A stretch of DNA of 64,000 nucleotides from Alkanindiges hydrocarboniclasticus (GTDB taxonomy: Bacteria > Pseudomonadota > Gammaproteobacteria > Pseudomonadales > Moraxellaceae), in NCBI RefSeq assembly GCF_001982605.1, contig NZ_MLCN01000003.1:124001-188000 (forward strand). The letters run 5' to 3'. This document shows positions 15,766 through 24,326 of the stretch, piece by piece (within the stretch, counting starts at the first letter, position 1; each line of letters begins with the position of its first letter). A program made the position numbers and the translations under genes. A model generated the notes under the pieces. It was not told the DNA's origin. It searched no databases and saw only the letters and a list, made by a program, of their open reading frames with translations.

Positions 15766-17514
15766 ATGAAAACCCTCTTTAAAACCACCGCACTCGCTCT
15801 GGCTACCAGCTCTCTGTTATTGGCAGGTTGTGGCGGCGGCAGTAGTGATAATGACTCCAATACTCCTCAAGTGGCCCCAAAAGGTAAGGTTATTGACTTT
15901 TACTTATCTGGCGCTACCGTACGATTTGATGGCTGTAATGGCCAAACCACTGTAACAGACACCCAAGGTGGCTTTAACTTCCCGGCAAACTGTTTTGAAA
16001 GTACTGTCACCGTAACTGGTGGTACTGATATTGGTACAAGCCTGCCGTTTAATGGCGTACTAAGAGCATTGGCAATTCCAAATAATAGAGCTACCTTGGT
16101 TGTAGTTTCTCCAATCACTACTATCATTAGCTATACCGATGCCGGTATCGCAAACACTGCAAAATTCGCTCAGCAGCTTGGAATTACCAACCAGAATTTC
16201 CTGTTGATTGATCCAATGACCAATAGTGAAGTTCTACAAACGACGGTAGTAACCCAGCAGTTACTCAATCAGATTCAATCACTCCTGATTGAACTCAGTG
16301 ACCAATCTGGTACAACTTTAACACCAGAACAAGCCTCCCAAGCGGCAACAAAAGCATTATCTAGCCAGATGGTTGCACGTGTGAACAGCAACAGCACAAC
16401 CTCTGGCCTGACTGAAACTGCATTTATTCAGTCCGTCATTGAAAACTCTGTACGAAATGCAAGTGCCAATTTAAGTGCCGAATTGCAAGCCAATATTGAT
16501 GCCGTTGCCAAGAATACTGCCGCTATCGCCGCAGCAACTATTCAGCAAAAAGTAGAAGCTGTTAATGATGCAATGGAAGGCTTTACAGTAAAAGGCAGTC
16601 CTGCTGAAACGTTAGCTGCGCTGCAAGCCGGTGGTCAAACTGCAACCATTAGAACCGCTTCTTTATCACAAGCGGCCCCTGAAGCACTTGATGCTGTATT
16701 TAGTTTAATTACCAATACAAATCCTGCTACCCAAGCTGCCCTACAAGCTTTAGGTGTAGCAATTGGTAGTGGTACAGGGATTGCTGATGCAGCTAATGCC
16801 TTGAATCAAACCTTGCCAGCCAATCAGCAGCTACCTGCCGATGTGATTGATGACCTTGAGAATATTGAAACTTACAATGACTTTATTCAACTGGTAAACG
16901 CCGGGTTTAATGGTAATGCCCAGACCTACAGCGTACAACAATTGGCTAACTCTAGTGCCAATAATGCTCCTTTAGCTGTAACAGGTGGCTTTAATTCAGT
17001 TCAATTAAACATGAATAAAATGGGTAACCCGTTTAAAACTGGTTTCTCAGAAGCTAAAGTAGGCTTGAGCTACACCATTAACAACGCCAACACGTTAAAT
17101 ATTGTGGTAGATAAAGTTAATCTGGGCTTTGACAATGCCGGCAAACTTACTTCTGCCTCAATTCCTCAAGGCACCAATTATTCTTTCACCACTGCTGGTA
17201 CACAAACGACCAGTGTACAGTCCGCTAATTTAGCAGTAGATAACCTGACTGTTACCAATGGTACGCTAAGCCTGCCTGTGGATGTGTTCCTGAATAAAGC
17301 ATCTAACAAGAGCAGTGCTTTTAAAGCAGCCATGGCGAGCTACACACCAAAATCAGGTGACAAAGTATCTATCAAGGTCAGTATGGGTGCAACTGCCAAT
17401 ACCACCGTTCGTGTAGGTTCTGGTAATGGTACTCCGGCCACCAGCATTACTGTTAATGCGGGTCAGGCTAGCTTGCTGGGTCAGGGTGTTAATGCACAAC
17501 TTGCGATTCAGTAA
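15766..17514 (+). CDS. secreted lipoprotein, function unknown
   Basis: A 582-residue lipoprotein. The signal peptide ends in the lipobox LLAGC (Cys22), followed by a GGGSSDNDSN linker. An N-terminal region, GKVIDFYLSGATVRFDGC then TTVTDTQGGFNFP, looks like a small carboxypeptidase-regulatory/Ig-like fold. The middle is Ala/Gln/Thr-rich and helical (about 130-380), and the C-terminal part is rich in Asn, Thr and Ser (beta). AAAGGA upstream supports the ATG. An outer-membrane barrel gene follows after a strong terminator, so the two are separately transcribed. I do not recognise a named family beyond 'lipoprotein with Gly-rich linker'. Confidence 0.85.
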   Translation: MKTLFKTTALALATSSLLLAGCGGGSSDNDSNTPQVAPKGKVIDFYLSGATVRFDGCNGQTTVTDTQGGFNFPANCFESTVTVTGGTDIGTSLPFNGVLRALAIPNNRATLVVVSPITTIISYTDAGIANTAKFAQQLGITNQNFLLIDPMTNSEVLQTTVVTQQLLNQIQSLLIELSDQSGTTLTPEQASQAATKALSSQMVARVNSNSTTSGLTETAFIQSVIENSVRNASANLSAELQANIDAVAKNTAAIAAATIQQKVEAVNDAMEGFTVKGSPAETLAALQAGGQTATIRTASLSQAAPEALDAVFSLITNTNPATQAALQALGVAIGSGTGIADAANALNQTLPANQQLPADVIDDLENIETYNDFIQLVNAGFNGNAQTYSVQQLANSSANNAPLAVTGGFNSVQLNMNKMGNPFKTGFSEAKVGLSYTINNANTLNIVVDKVNLGFDNAGKLTSASIPQGTNYSFTTAGTQTTSVQSANLAVDNLTVTNGTLSLPVDVFLNKASNKSSAFKAAMASYTPKSGDKVSIKVSMGATANTTVRVGSGNGTPATSITVNAGQASLLGQGVNAQLAIQ

Positions 17515-17543
17515 GTTATTGCAAATTAGCCCGATGTAATACC

Positions 17544-17571
17544 AATAAAGTTGCCTTCGGGCAGCTTTATT
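17544..17571 (+). terminator. strong hairpin with UUCG tetraloop
   Basis: AATAAAG-T-TGCC pairs with GGCA-G-CTTTATT around the loop TTCG, giving a 12-bp stem with one G.U pair. It lies 30 bp after the lipoprotein stop codon. Confidence 0.8.
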
Positions 17572-17642
17572 GCATTATGGCTTTACATTTTTTCAAAGTA
17601 CTTATTTTTGTATTTCACCTTCTTGTCGATGAAGGATTTTTT

Positions 17643-18758
17643 ATGTTTCCCAAACGTCATTATTTTTCCAGTATAGCGCTCGGTTGTGCTTGCGCTGTTT
17701 CAGGTACTGGTTTTGCAGCACCCAATGATGTGTTCCTGCAACCCCTGCCAGCCAATACTGCCTCGCCACTAGCCGTAGAAGCCAGTTTTGATCTTGTGAA
17801 TGACACGGTTGATATTTTTAATATCCGTGAAAGTGAAGGCGCAACCAGCGACAATGCTGGAGATTATGACGGCGGCCATCTCATACTCAGTTATGCCTTT
17901 AATCCGCAGTGGATTGGCGAGGTAGCGTACTGGAACCGTAATATTGAATACGGACAGGATAGTAACCAGATTGATAGCTGGCTGGCTGCTGTTCAATACA
18001 AGCCACTACTGACCCTTAAGCCGGGTGATGAAGCGGCCATTCGGCTATCTTTATGGGGTAATCAGGCTGACGAACTCAGCAAAACGTCCACCACCATTGT
18101 TAACAACCAGCGCTTGAGTAATCTTAAAGTCAATGACTTGAACGATATCCAGGCTCAAGTGGATTTACTGTTTGCACGCCGTCTGGATCGCCAGAATAAA
18201 TTAAATGGTTTTGTCAGCCTTGGTTATAGCAAAGTAGAGGTAGATAGCTTAAATGCCACTTTGAATGTTGGTGGTAACTGTAATTTTAATATTCAGGTGG
18301 ATTCCAGCAATCAGCTCAATGGCCAACTGGTTGCGCCCTGTAGAGACGGCAATACCCAAATCAATGAAGCCATTATTAGCTATCCCGCTTCAGACTACGG
18401 GCTGGATATGGATAAAGACCTAAGCTATGACGCTGGCTTTTTTAGTATTGGCGGTTCGTGGAACTGGAGCTACAAGAAATTCAATAGCCAGTTGGGTTAT
18501 CAGTTTCAGTACCTGATGCGTCAGGATATTGATGACCGGGTAAGCAATTATGGCAACTCAGCCATTAAGAGCAACCATACGCTGGGACTGGATTTATCCT
18601 ATAAGCTAAACAATTACACCAGTGTGTTTGTGGCCAGTCAGGTGTTTAAAAACAACTTCATTGGCACTATTCCATTTTTGTATAACTCAGTCACTGCATC
18701 ACGGTTAGACCGTAAATATGGTTACGCCTCATTTGGTGTGCGTTTTGCCAATTTTTAA
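17643..18758 (+). CDS. outer-membrane beta-barrel protein, function unknown
   Basis: A 371-residue exported protein starting MFPKRHYFSSIALG, with signal peptide cleavage likely after GFA (near residue 25). The mature part alternates hydrophobic and polar residues in strands that end in aromatics, and the last residue is Phe (SFGVRFANF), the classic outer-membrane barrel signature. Asn, Asp and Tyr are frequent. Two Cys in one loop (GGNCNFN and APCRDG) could form a disulfide. The ATG at 17643 follows GGA; an in-frame ATG at 17577 would put a second hydrophobic segment ahead and overlap the terminator region. No porin family is recognised. Confidence 0.8.
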   Translation: MFPKRHYFSSIALGCACAVSGTGFAAPNDVFLQPLPANTASPLAVEASFDLVNDTVDIFNIRESEGATSDNAGDYDGGHLILSYAFNPQWIGEVAYWNRNIEYGQDSNQIDSWLAAVQYKPLLTLKPGDEAAIRLSLWGNQADELSKTSTTIVNNQRLSNLKVNDLNDIQAQVDLLFARRLDRQNKLNGFVSLGYSKVEVDSLNATLNVGGNCNFNIQVDSSNQLNGQLVAPCRDGNTQINEAIISYPASDYGLDMDKDLSYDAGFFSIGGSWNWSYKKFNSQLGYQFQYLMRQDIDDRVSNYGNSAIKSNHTLGLDLSYKLNNYTSVFVASQVFKNNFIGTIPFLYNSVTASRLDRKYGYASFGVRFANF

Positions 18759-18792
18759 TCAATTGCTGTAACTGTAGTTTGATGTGGTGTTC

Positions 18793-18836
18793 AAACTGGC
18801 GGCTGAAGCGTTTTTCAGAAGCCAGTTTTTCTTTTT
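18793..18836 (+). terminator. rho-independent terminator after the barrel gene
   Basis: AAACTGGC (18793-18800) pairs with GCCAGTTT (18821-18828), with an inner CTGAA/TTCAG stem, followed by a T-rich tract. It lies 34 bp after the stop codon. Confidence 0.85.
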
Positions 18837-18864
18837 ATGGGTATGGTTTTTTTGTAGGCATTGA

Positions 18865-18942
18865 AGTGCACTCTACCGACAACCCTTATGCCGACAACAC
18901 TAGTGCACTGACCCGTACAAGCGGTGCAAATTACATTATAAT
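18865..18942 (+). promoter_or_regulatory. hisIE upstream region: repeated palindromes and a -10 box
   Basis: The 8-bp palindrome AGTGCACT occurs at 18865-18872 and 18902-18909. Between them CCGACAAC occurs twice (18876-18883 and 18891-18898). A perfect TATAAT lies at 18937-18942, 41 bp before the hisIE start, with no clear -35 box. The arrangement suggests an operator, but no regulator is assigned. Confidence 0.5.
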
Positions 18943-18983
18943 CTCCACTTAACCTTTTCTGATTTCACCCAACGAGTATCCTC

Positions 18984-19787
18984 ATGAGTAACTGGCTAGA
19001 TGATGTAAAATTTGACCAAAACGGCTTGATTCCGGCAATTGCTCAAGATCATCACACTGGCCGGATTCTCATGGTGGCATGGATGAACCGTGAGGCACTC
19101 CAGCTAACCGCCAAAAAAAACCGTGGCGTTTATTTTTCGCGCTCGCGCAACAGGCTATGGCATAAAGGTGAAGAATCCGGGCACTATCAGGAAGTGCATG
19201 AAATCCGGCTGGACTGTGATAGTGACGTAATTGTGCTGCAAATTACCCAGCACGGTGGCATTGCCTGCCATACCGGACGTGAATCCTGCTTTTACCAGGT
19301 ACTCACCCCACAGGGTTGGCAAGTAGTGGATGCGGTACAAAAAGACCCGCATGCCATTTATGGTGGGGACCGCAAAACATCACATGATCTACAGCACAGT
19401 CAGGCAGTAGAGGCCGAACAGCAACTTACCAACATGGAAAGCCATGATGTACTGGCCCATCTGGCGGGTATCATGCAGCAGCGCAAACAGGCCAGCGGTG
19501 ACAAATCCTATGTGGCCAGCCTTTATCAAAAAGGTCTGAACAAGGTGCTGGAAAAAGTCGGTGAAGAAAGCATAGAAACCATTTTGGCGGCCAAGGATTG
19601 TGCAACTCACCTGAATGCGCAGGAATATCAGGATAAGCTGATTTATGAAACCGCTGACTTATGGTTTCACAGTATTGTCATGCTGGGTTATTTTGATCTG
19701 GCACCGCAACTGGTGCTGGATGAACTGGCACGCCGCATGGGGCTGTCGGGACTGGATGAAAAAGCAGCGCGTGGTGCTTCGTCATAA
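18984..19787 (+). CDS. hisI: bifunctional histidine biosynthesis protein HisIE
   Basis: Catalyses steps 2 and 3 of histidine synthesis: the HisE half hydrolyses phosphoribosyl-ATP to phosphoribosyl-AMP and the HisI half opens the ring. The HisI domain (about 1-115) has [32 protein letters not shown] and the metal site [10 protein letters not shown] with [13 protein letters not shown]. The HisE domain (about 150-262) has [18 protein letters not shown] and [16 protein letters not shown] linker of about 35 residues joins them. Other his genes are not in the window, so this gene is dispersed from a his operon, as is usual in Acinetobacter. tatABC follows on the same strand. Confidence 0.95.
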   Translation: MSNWLDDVKFDQNGLIPAIAQDHHTGRILMVAWMNREALQLTAKKNRGVYFSRSRNRLWHKGEESGHYQEVHEIRLDCDSDVIVLQITQHGGIACHTGRESCFYQVLTPQGWQVVDAVQKDPHAIYGGDRKTSHDLQHSQAVEAEQQLTNMESHDVLAHLAGIMQQRKQASGDKSYVASLYQKGLNKVLEKVGEESIETILAAKDCATHLNAQEYQDKLIYETADLWFHSIVMLGYFDLAPQLVLDELARRMGLSGLDEKAARGASS

Positions 19788-20061
19788 CAGTTCAGCATAA
19801 AAGTGTTTTAATGGTGTGCCTGCCCTAGCAATTCTCAGGGCAAGCCCGCCACAAGGTATTAGTCCTGTTTTTTGGCCATCAGAAAAATAAAATTACGGCT
19901 GGGTAAGCCGCAATACACTGCCAATACAAAATTTTTAATAAAAAGAAGGTGCTTAAAGAACTTTAGCGCCAAGCGTCATCAATAAATATTCACAATGTTG
20001 TCATCAAATCATGCTAATTTTGTCATGAGTCAATGAACGATAATATTTCAAGGAGCTGGCC

Positions 20062-20298
20062 ATGGCTGGTTTATCAATCTGGCATATTGTGCTGTTTGCC
20101 ATCGTAGTGATTTTACTGTTTGGTACTTCTAAACTCAAAAATCTGGGTAAGGACCTGGGCGGGGCGGTCAAAGACTTCAAGGATTCTGTTAAGGATGAAG
20201 AAGCCCGAAAAGCAGAAGCGGCACGTTTGCATGATGAACGTGTGGTTAATGGCAAAGCCACTGTAGCTGAGCCAGTTGCCTCACAGGACAAAACCTGA
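20062..20298 (+). CDS. tatA: twin-arginine translocase subunit TatA
   Basis: TatA multimers form the Tat conduit for folded proteins. The 78-residue protein has the N-terminal membrane helix ([20 protein letters not shown]) and the [21 protein letters not shown] hinge and amphipathic helix that define TatA, then a charged tail. The Shine-Dalgarno AAGGAG precedes the ATG. tatB follows after 92 bp. Confidence 0.97.
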   Translation: MAGLSIWHIVLFAIVVILLFGTSKLKNLGKDLGGAVKDFKDSVKDEEARKAEAARLHDERVVNGKATVAEPVASQDKT

Positions 20299-20390
20299 AG
20301 CGGGATTGGTTGCATTGCTGTGCTATATCCCGTTTGATGTGCCAGAAATGAAGTTGAATAAAGTTGCCCGCCTCAGGTTGAATCTGACTT

Positions 20391-20900
20391 ATGCTAAATA
20401 TTGGTTTTAGCGAATTATTGCTGTTTGGCATTATTGCGCTGGTTATTCTGGGACCAGAAAAGTTGCCAACGGCGGTACGTACTGCCGGGCGCTGGTATGC
20501 ACGCTTGCGTCATCTGGTTAGCAACCTGCAACAGGATATTGAAAAAGAACTACAACTGGCAGAACTGCGCGAGCACATGCAGCAGGAACTGGCCCGTATT
20601 AAAACCATTGAAGCACAAATGCAGGCACAGCTTGACCAGATGTCTGATGAACTGGCTGAGCTGAATCAGTCGCCTACTGCACCATCTGTCCTTGCGTCTG
20701 CCAGTATTTATTTACCCATTACGCTGCCATTGACGCAAGCAATGGGTGCGCCTTACACCATTGGTCATTTGCTCAGGCTGGCGCTGGTGCAACAGTATCA
20801 GTTAGCGCCTGATGCTCAACACCATGCTGGTGCTCAGCCTCATAACGGGTCTCAACAACCTCAACTTTCTGCTGTAATTCCAACTGAGGCGGCCTTATGA
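20391..20900 (+). CDS. tatB: Sec-independent translocase subunit TatB
   Basis: TatB forms the substrate receptor with TatC. The start MLNIGFSELLLFGIIALVILGPEKLPTAVRTAG carries the TatB-specific Glu8 and the GPEKLP hinge. A long helical region rich in Gln and Glu (about 40-90) and a variable Pro/Ala/His-rich tail follow. The stop codon overlaps the tatC start by 4 bp (ATGA), so the two are translationally coupled. No strong Shine-Dalgarno is seen before tatB. Confidence 0.96.
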   Translation: MLNIGFSELLLFGIIALVILGPEKLPTAVRTAGRWYARLRHLVSNLQQDIEKELQLAELREHMQQELARIKTIEAQMQAQLDQMSDELAELNQSPTAPSVLASASIYLPITLPLTQAMGAPYTIGHLLRLALVQQYQLAPDAQHHAGAQPHNGSQQPQLSAVIPTEAAL

Positions 20901-21664
20901 ATTTACTCAGCACCCCACCTGAACAGGCTGAGCAAGAGCAGTTATCGCAAATGCCGCTGACCTCGCACTTAATGGAGCTGCGCACCCGGCTGATCCGCAT
21001 TTTAAGTGTTGTGCTGGTGCTGTTTTTTATCATGCTGCCCTTTGCCAATCAGTTGTATGAAGGTCTGTCACGGCCATTACGCGCCCAGCTTCCTGCCAAT
21101 GCCACCATGATTGCCACCGATGTGACCGCAACTTTTATGGCGCCCTTTAAGCTCAATTTCTTTATTGCGCTAATGATTGCCATGCCGTATATCCTGCACC
21201 AGATCTGGCAGTTTGTAGCCCCCGGCCTGTACAGCCGGGAAAAGCGTATTGCCATGCCGCTGCTGTTTTCCAGTATTGTGCTGTTTTATGTGGGCATTGC
21301 TTTTGCTTACTTTATTACGCTGCCTGCAGTGCTGACTTTTTTTATTCATGCCGCGCCTGAAACAGTAGCCCCCATGACTGACATCAACAGTTATCTGGGT
21401 TTTTGCCTCAAGCTGTTTCTGGTGTTTGGCCTGACCTTTGAAGTGCCGGTTGCCACACTATTGTTGATTCTGGCTGGTATTGTGTCGGTAGAAACCATGG
21501 TGGCCAAGCGGCGTTATATTATTGTGGGCTGTTTCTTTGTGTCCATGTTCATTACCCCACCGGATGCCCTAAGTATGGCCATGCTCGCCATTCCCATGTG
21601 GCTGCTGTTTGAAGTAGGCTTGTTCTTTGGCCGCTTTCTGGAAAAACAGCGCGCGAATTCTTAA
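20897..21664 (+). CDS. tatC: twin-arginine translocase subunit TatC
   Basis: The polytopic Tat receptor component recognises twin-arginine signal peptides. It has the conserved N-terminus MPLTSHLMELRTRLIRIL, the FMAPFKLNFFIALMIAMPYILHQIWQFVAPGLYSREKR block, and FGLTFEVPVATLLLILAGIV. Six membrane helices are predicted over 255 residues, which is the normal length. The next gene downstream encodes a Tat substrate (PhoX). Confidence 0.98.
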   Translation: MNLLSTPPEQAEQEQLSQMPLTSHLMELRTRLIRILSVVLVLFFIMLPFANQLYEGLSRPLRAQLPANATMIATDVTATFMAPFKLNFFIALMIAMPYILHQIWQFVAPGLYSREKRIAMPLLFSSIVLFYVGIAFAYFITLPAVLTFFIHAAPETVAPMTDINSYLGFCLKLFLVFGLTFEVPVATLLLILAGIVSVETMVAKRRYIIVGCFFVSMFITPPDALSMAMLAIPMWLLFEVGLFFGRFLEKQRANS

Positions 21665-21787
21665 ATTCAATGACTGAAATTTTAACCTTTTAAATATATT
21701 GCTAAACAGGGGCTGCTTAACCTGAATGCTTTTACTGAAAATGATGGTTTAAGTGATTGTTTTTAGTGGCTTGGTTAATGATTTAAA

Positions 21788-21827
21788 CTGTCATTAATTG
21801 GTCAACTCCCTGTCAAGTTTCTGTCAT
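21788..21827 (+). promoter_or_regulatory. tandem Pho boxes (PhoB sites) upstream of phoX
   Basis: Four 7-bp half-sites lie in exact 11-bp register: CTGTCAT (21788), TGGTCAA (21799), CTGTCAA (21810) and CTGTCAT (21821), each separated by 4 AT-rich or mixed bases. This is the layout of two adjacent PhoB-binding Pho boxes (CTGTCAT repeats). The last half-site ends 59 bp before the phoX start, placing a -10 element (around 21838-21846) at the expected distance. It predicts induction by phosphate starvation. Confidence 0.88.
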
Positions 21828-21886
21828 CAATAGCCTGCAATATGCAGGCATTCCTTTTTTTGACATGTGATTTGCCAGGACTGACA

Positions 21887-24124
21887 ATGACTCAGCTAAG
21901 CCCCTATACCGAAGAACGCGAAATTGACTGCAACACCTCGGACAATCCTCATTTTGACAGTATTTTAAACAGCCGGTTACTGAACAATCAACTGAGCCGT
22001 CGTCAGGTACTTAAAACCAGCAGTGGTGCGGCTGCAATCTTTATGGCAGCCTCCCTGGTGGGCTGTGGCAGCGATGACAATGATAACGACAACAATAACG
22101 GCAATACCACTCCACCGGTTACACCAGACACCCCTGCGCGCCCGGAAGCTTTAAGCTTTAAAGCGGTTGATAAAAACAGGAATGACCTGGTGACTGTACC
22201 TGAAGGCTATGAAGCTACTGTACTTTATGCCATGGGTGACCCTTTAAGTTCCAGCATTGCCGCATGGCAGGACAGCAGCCGTGAAAGTGGCGCGTCTTAT
22301 AGCATGCGCTCCGGTGACTGCCATGATGGCATGCATTTCTTTGGGGTTGGCAGTAATAACAAATGGCAGGCCGAACAGTCTGCCCGCGGCCTGCTGGTGT
22401 TAAACCACGAATACATCAACCCGAATTACCTGCATCCCACTGGGGCAACCATTGTTGCTGGCAAGCGCACGGTTGAAGATGAGGTGATTAAGGAATTCAA
22501 CGCCCACGGTGTATCGGTGGTTGAAGTCAAAAAAGACGAGAAAACCAGCAAGGTGAGCATGGTTAAAGATTCTGTATTTAACCGCCGCATTACTGCCAGC
22601 ACCGAAATGGAAATTAGCGGCCCGCTCAGAGGCAGCGATCTGGTCAAAACCAGGTTTTCCAGCAATGGCAACAAAACCCGCGGCACACATAACAACTGTG
22701 GTAACGGTAATACACCATGGGGCACTTATTTAGCCTGTGAAGAAAACTATATTGGTTACTTTGCCCGTAATGCTGCTGATGATCTTCAGCGTACTCCCAA
22801 GGAAATTATAGCCCTCAACCGCTATGGCCTAAAACAGGGCTCTGGTTCACGCTATCTGTGGGAAACCGTAAGCGGCAGTAGCCAGCAGGATTTGTTTGAC
22901 CGCTGGAATGCCTCGGTAACTGCTAACAGCGCCGAGCAGGATTATCGCAATGGCCCAAATACCTTTGGCTGGATTGTGGAAATTGACCCGTTTTCTACCA
23001 GTGCGCCACGCAAGCGCACGGCTATGGGCCGCTTTGCCCACGAAGACTGCCGGGTTAGCCCAGCCGTTGAAGGACAGCCCCTGACCTTCTATATGGGTGA
23101 TGACTCCAGAGGCGAATACATCTACAAGTTCGTATCCAAGGCACTGTGGCGCAATGCAGACATTAACGGTGGCTATGCGGCAGGTGACAAATACCTGAAC
23201 GAAGGCACGTTGTATGTGGCCAGGTTCAGCGAAGATGGCAAGGGCCAGTGGATTGAGCTGAGCTATGGCAAAAATGGCCTGACCAGTAACAACAGCACCT
23301 ATGCCTTTAGCAATCAGGCGGATGTACTGGCCCATGCACGGCTGGCCGGTGACAGCGTGGGTGCCACCAAGATGGATCGCCCGGAATGGTGTGCGGTTAA
23401 TCCTACCAACGGTGAAGTCTATATTACCCTGACCAACAACAGCGACCGCGGTAAAAAATATCCGGTTGATGCCATGAACCCGCGTCAATACGAAGACGAC
23501 AAGGAAGGTAAAACTTCAATCGGCAACAATAACGGTCATATTATCCGCTTTAAGGAAGCCAACAACCGCCATGATGGCACTACCTTTAGCTGGGATATTT
23601 ACCTGTTTGGCGCGCAGGCGGATGCGGCCACCAGTGTTAACCTGTCTGGCCTGACCGATACCAATGACTTCTCCAGCCCGGATGGCATGTGGTTTGATAA
23701 CCGTGGCGTGCTGTGGATTCAAACCGATGATGGCCAGTACACTGATGTGACCAACTGCATGATGCTGGCTGCCCTGCCGGGTGAGGTGGGTGACGGTGGT
23801 GTGGCGACGGCACAAGCCTTGAGCAATGCCTCTGGCCAGCAAATGACCATTAAAGGCAAAAATGTGACTGACAGCAGTCTAAAGCGTTTTCTGGTTGGCC
23901 CCAAGGAATGTGAAATTACTGGCATTGCCATGACCCCGGACTGCAAGGCGATTTTCCTGAATGTCCAGCATCCGGGTGAAGAAAGCAAACCGGACTACAA
24001 TAACCCGGCCAGTTTTGGCAGTCATTGGCCAGCCACGCAAACCAATGCTGCCAATACCACCAGCCGTCCACGCTCTGCCACAGTGGTGGTAACCCGTAAG
24101 GATGGCGGCGTGATTGTTGGTTAA
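21887..24124 (+). CDS. phoX: PhoX family alkaline phosphatase, Tat-exported lipoprotein
   Basis: PhoX enzymes are Ca2+/Fe-dependent phosphomonoesterases that release phosphate from organic esters outside the cytoplasm. The 745-residue product has a twin-arginine signal (SRRQVLK, R38-R39) and a hydrophobic stretch ending in SLVGC (Cys60), then an Asp/Asn-rich linker, so it may be a Tat-exported lipoprotein. Family blocks include LLVLNHEYINP, THNNCGNGNTPWGTYLACEEN (the conserved TPWGT.L.CEE), FGWIVEIDP, GRFAHED, YMGDDSRGEYIYKF and RPEWCAVNP. The start at 21887 follows AGGA; an upstream ATG at 21842 would overlap the promoter. Tandem Pho boxes lie upstream and tatC lies directly before. Confidence 0.94.
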   Translation: MTQLSPYTEEREIDCNTSDNPHFDSILNSRLLNNQLSRRQVLKTSSGAAAIFMAASLVGCGSDDNDNDNNNGNTTPPVTPDTPARPEALSFKAVDKNRNDLVTVPEGYEATVLYAMGDPLSSSIAAWQDSSRESGASYSMRSGDCHDGMHFFGVGSNNKWQAEQSARGLLVLNHEYINPNYLHPTGATIVAGKRTVEDEVIKEFNAHGVSVVEVKKDEKTSKVSMVKDSVFNRRITASTEMEISGPLRGSDLVKTRFSSNGNKTRGTHNNCGNGNTPWGTYLACEENYIGYFARNAADDLQRTPKEIIALNRYGLKQGSGSRYLWETVSGSSQQDLFDRWNASVTANSAEQDYRNGPNTFGWIVEIDPFSTSAPRKRTAMGRFAHEDCRVSPAVEGQPLTFYMGDDSRGEYIYKFVSKALWRNADINGGYAAGDKYLNEGTLYVARFSEDGKGQWIELSYGKNGLTSNNSTYAFSNQADVLAHARLAGDSVGATKMDRPEWCAVNPTNGEVYITLTNNSDRGKKYPVDAMNPRQYEDDKEGKTSIGNNNGHIIRFKEANNRHDGTTFSWDIYLFGAQADAATSVNLSGLTDTNDFSSPDGMWFDNRGVLWIQTDDGQYTDVTNCMMLAALPGEVGDGGVATAQALSNASGQQMTIKGKNVTDSSLKRFLVGPKECEITGIAMTPDCKAIFLNVQHPGEESKPDYNNPASFGSHWPATQTNAANTTSRPRSATVVVTRKDGGVIVG

Positions 24125-24164
24125 TGTCTGCGGTTAATGCTGTTAACTAAGCGTTAGGCTTTGT

Positions 24165-24191
24165 AAAACCCTCCCACTGCCGGAGGGTTTT
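24165..24191 (+). terminator. rho-independent terminator after phoX
   Basis: AAAACCCTCC pairs perfectly with GGAGGGTTTT around a 7-base loop, 40 bp after the phoX stop. Confidence 0.9.
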
Positions 24192-24254
24192 ATGTTTTGG
24201 AATTTATGTTTATATTCAGGATTGATTAGACTTCCTTTATAACTCATCCCTGTG

Positions 24255-24307
24255 CCTTCGACCATTTCGACAAGTCCCCGGCGTGAGCGTGTTGAACCCT
24301 GTCGAAA
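24255..24307. repeat. REP-like inverted-repeat element
   Basis: TTTCGACA (24265-24272) is repeated inverted as TGTCGAAA (24300-24307), and CCTTCGAC sits just before the left arm. The GC-rich core contains GGCGTGAGCGTG. Short extragenic elements with CTTCGAC/GTCGAA arms are scattered in many gammaproteobacterial genomes. Only one copy is seen in this window. Confidence 0.45.
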
Positions 24308-24326
24308 CCAGAACTTTGAAAGAACT

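Noticed and set aside
22847-23488. 213-codon frame on the minus strand inside phoX
   Set aside because: Antisense to conserved phoX blocks; it arises from codon bias of the real gene.
24280-24310. GTTGAACC-like sequence that recalls a tRNA T-arm
   Set aside because: No acceptor stem or D-arm can be folded around it; better explained as the REP-like repeat.
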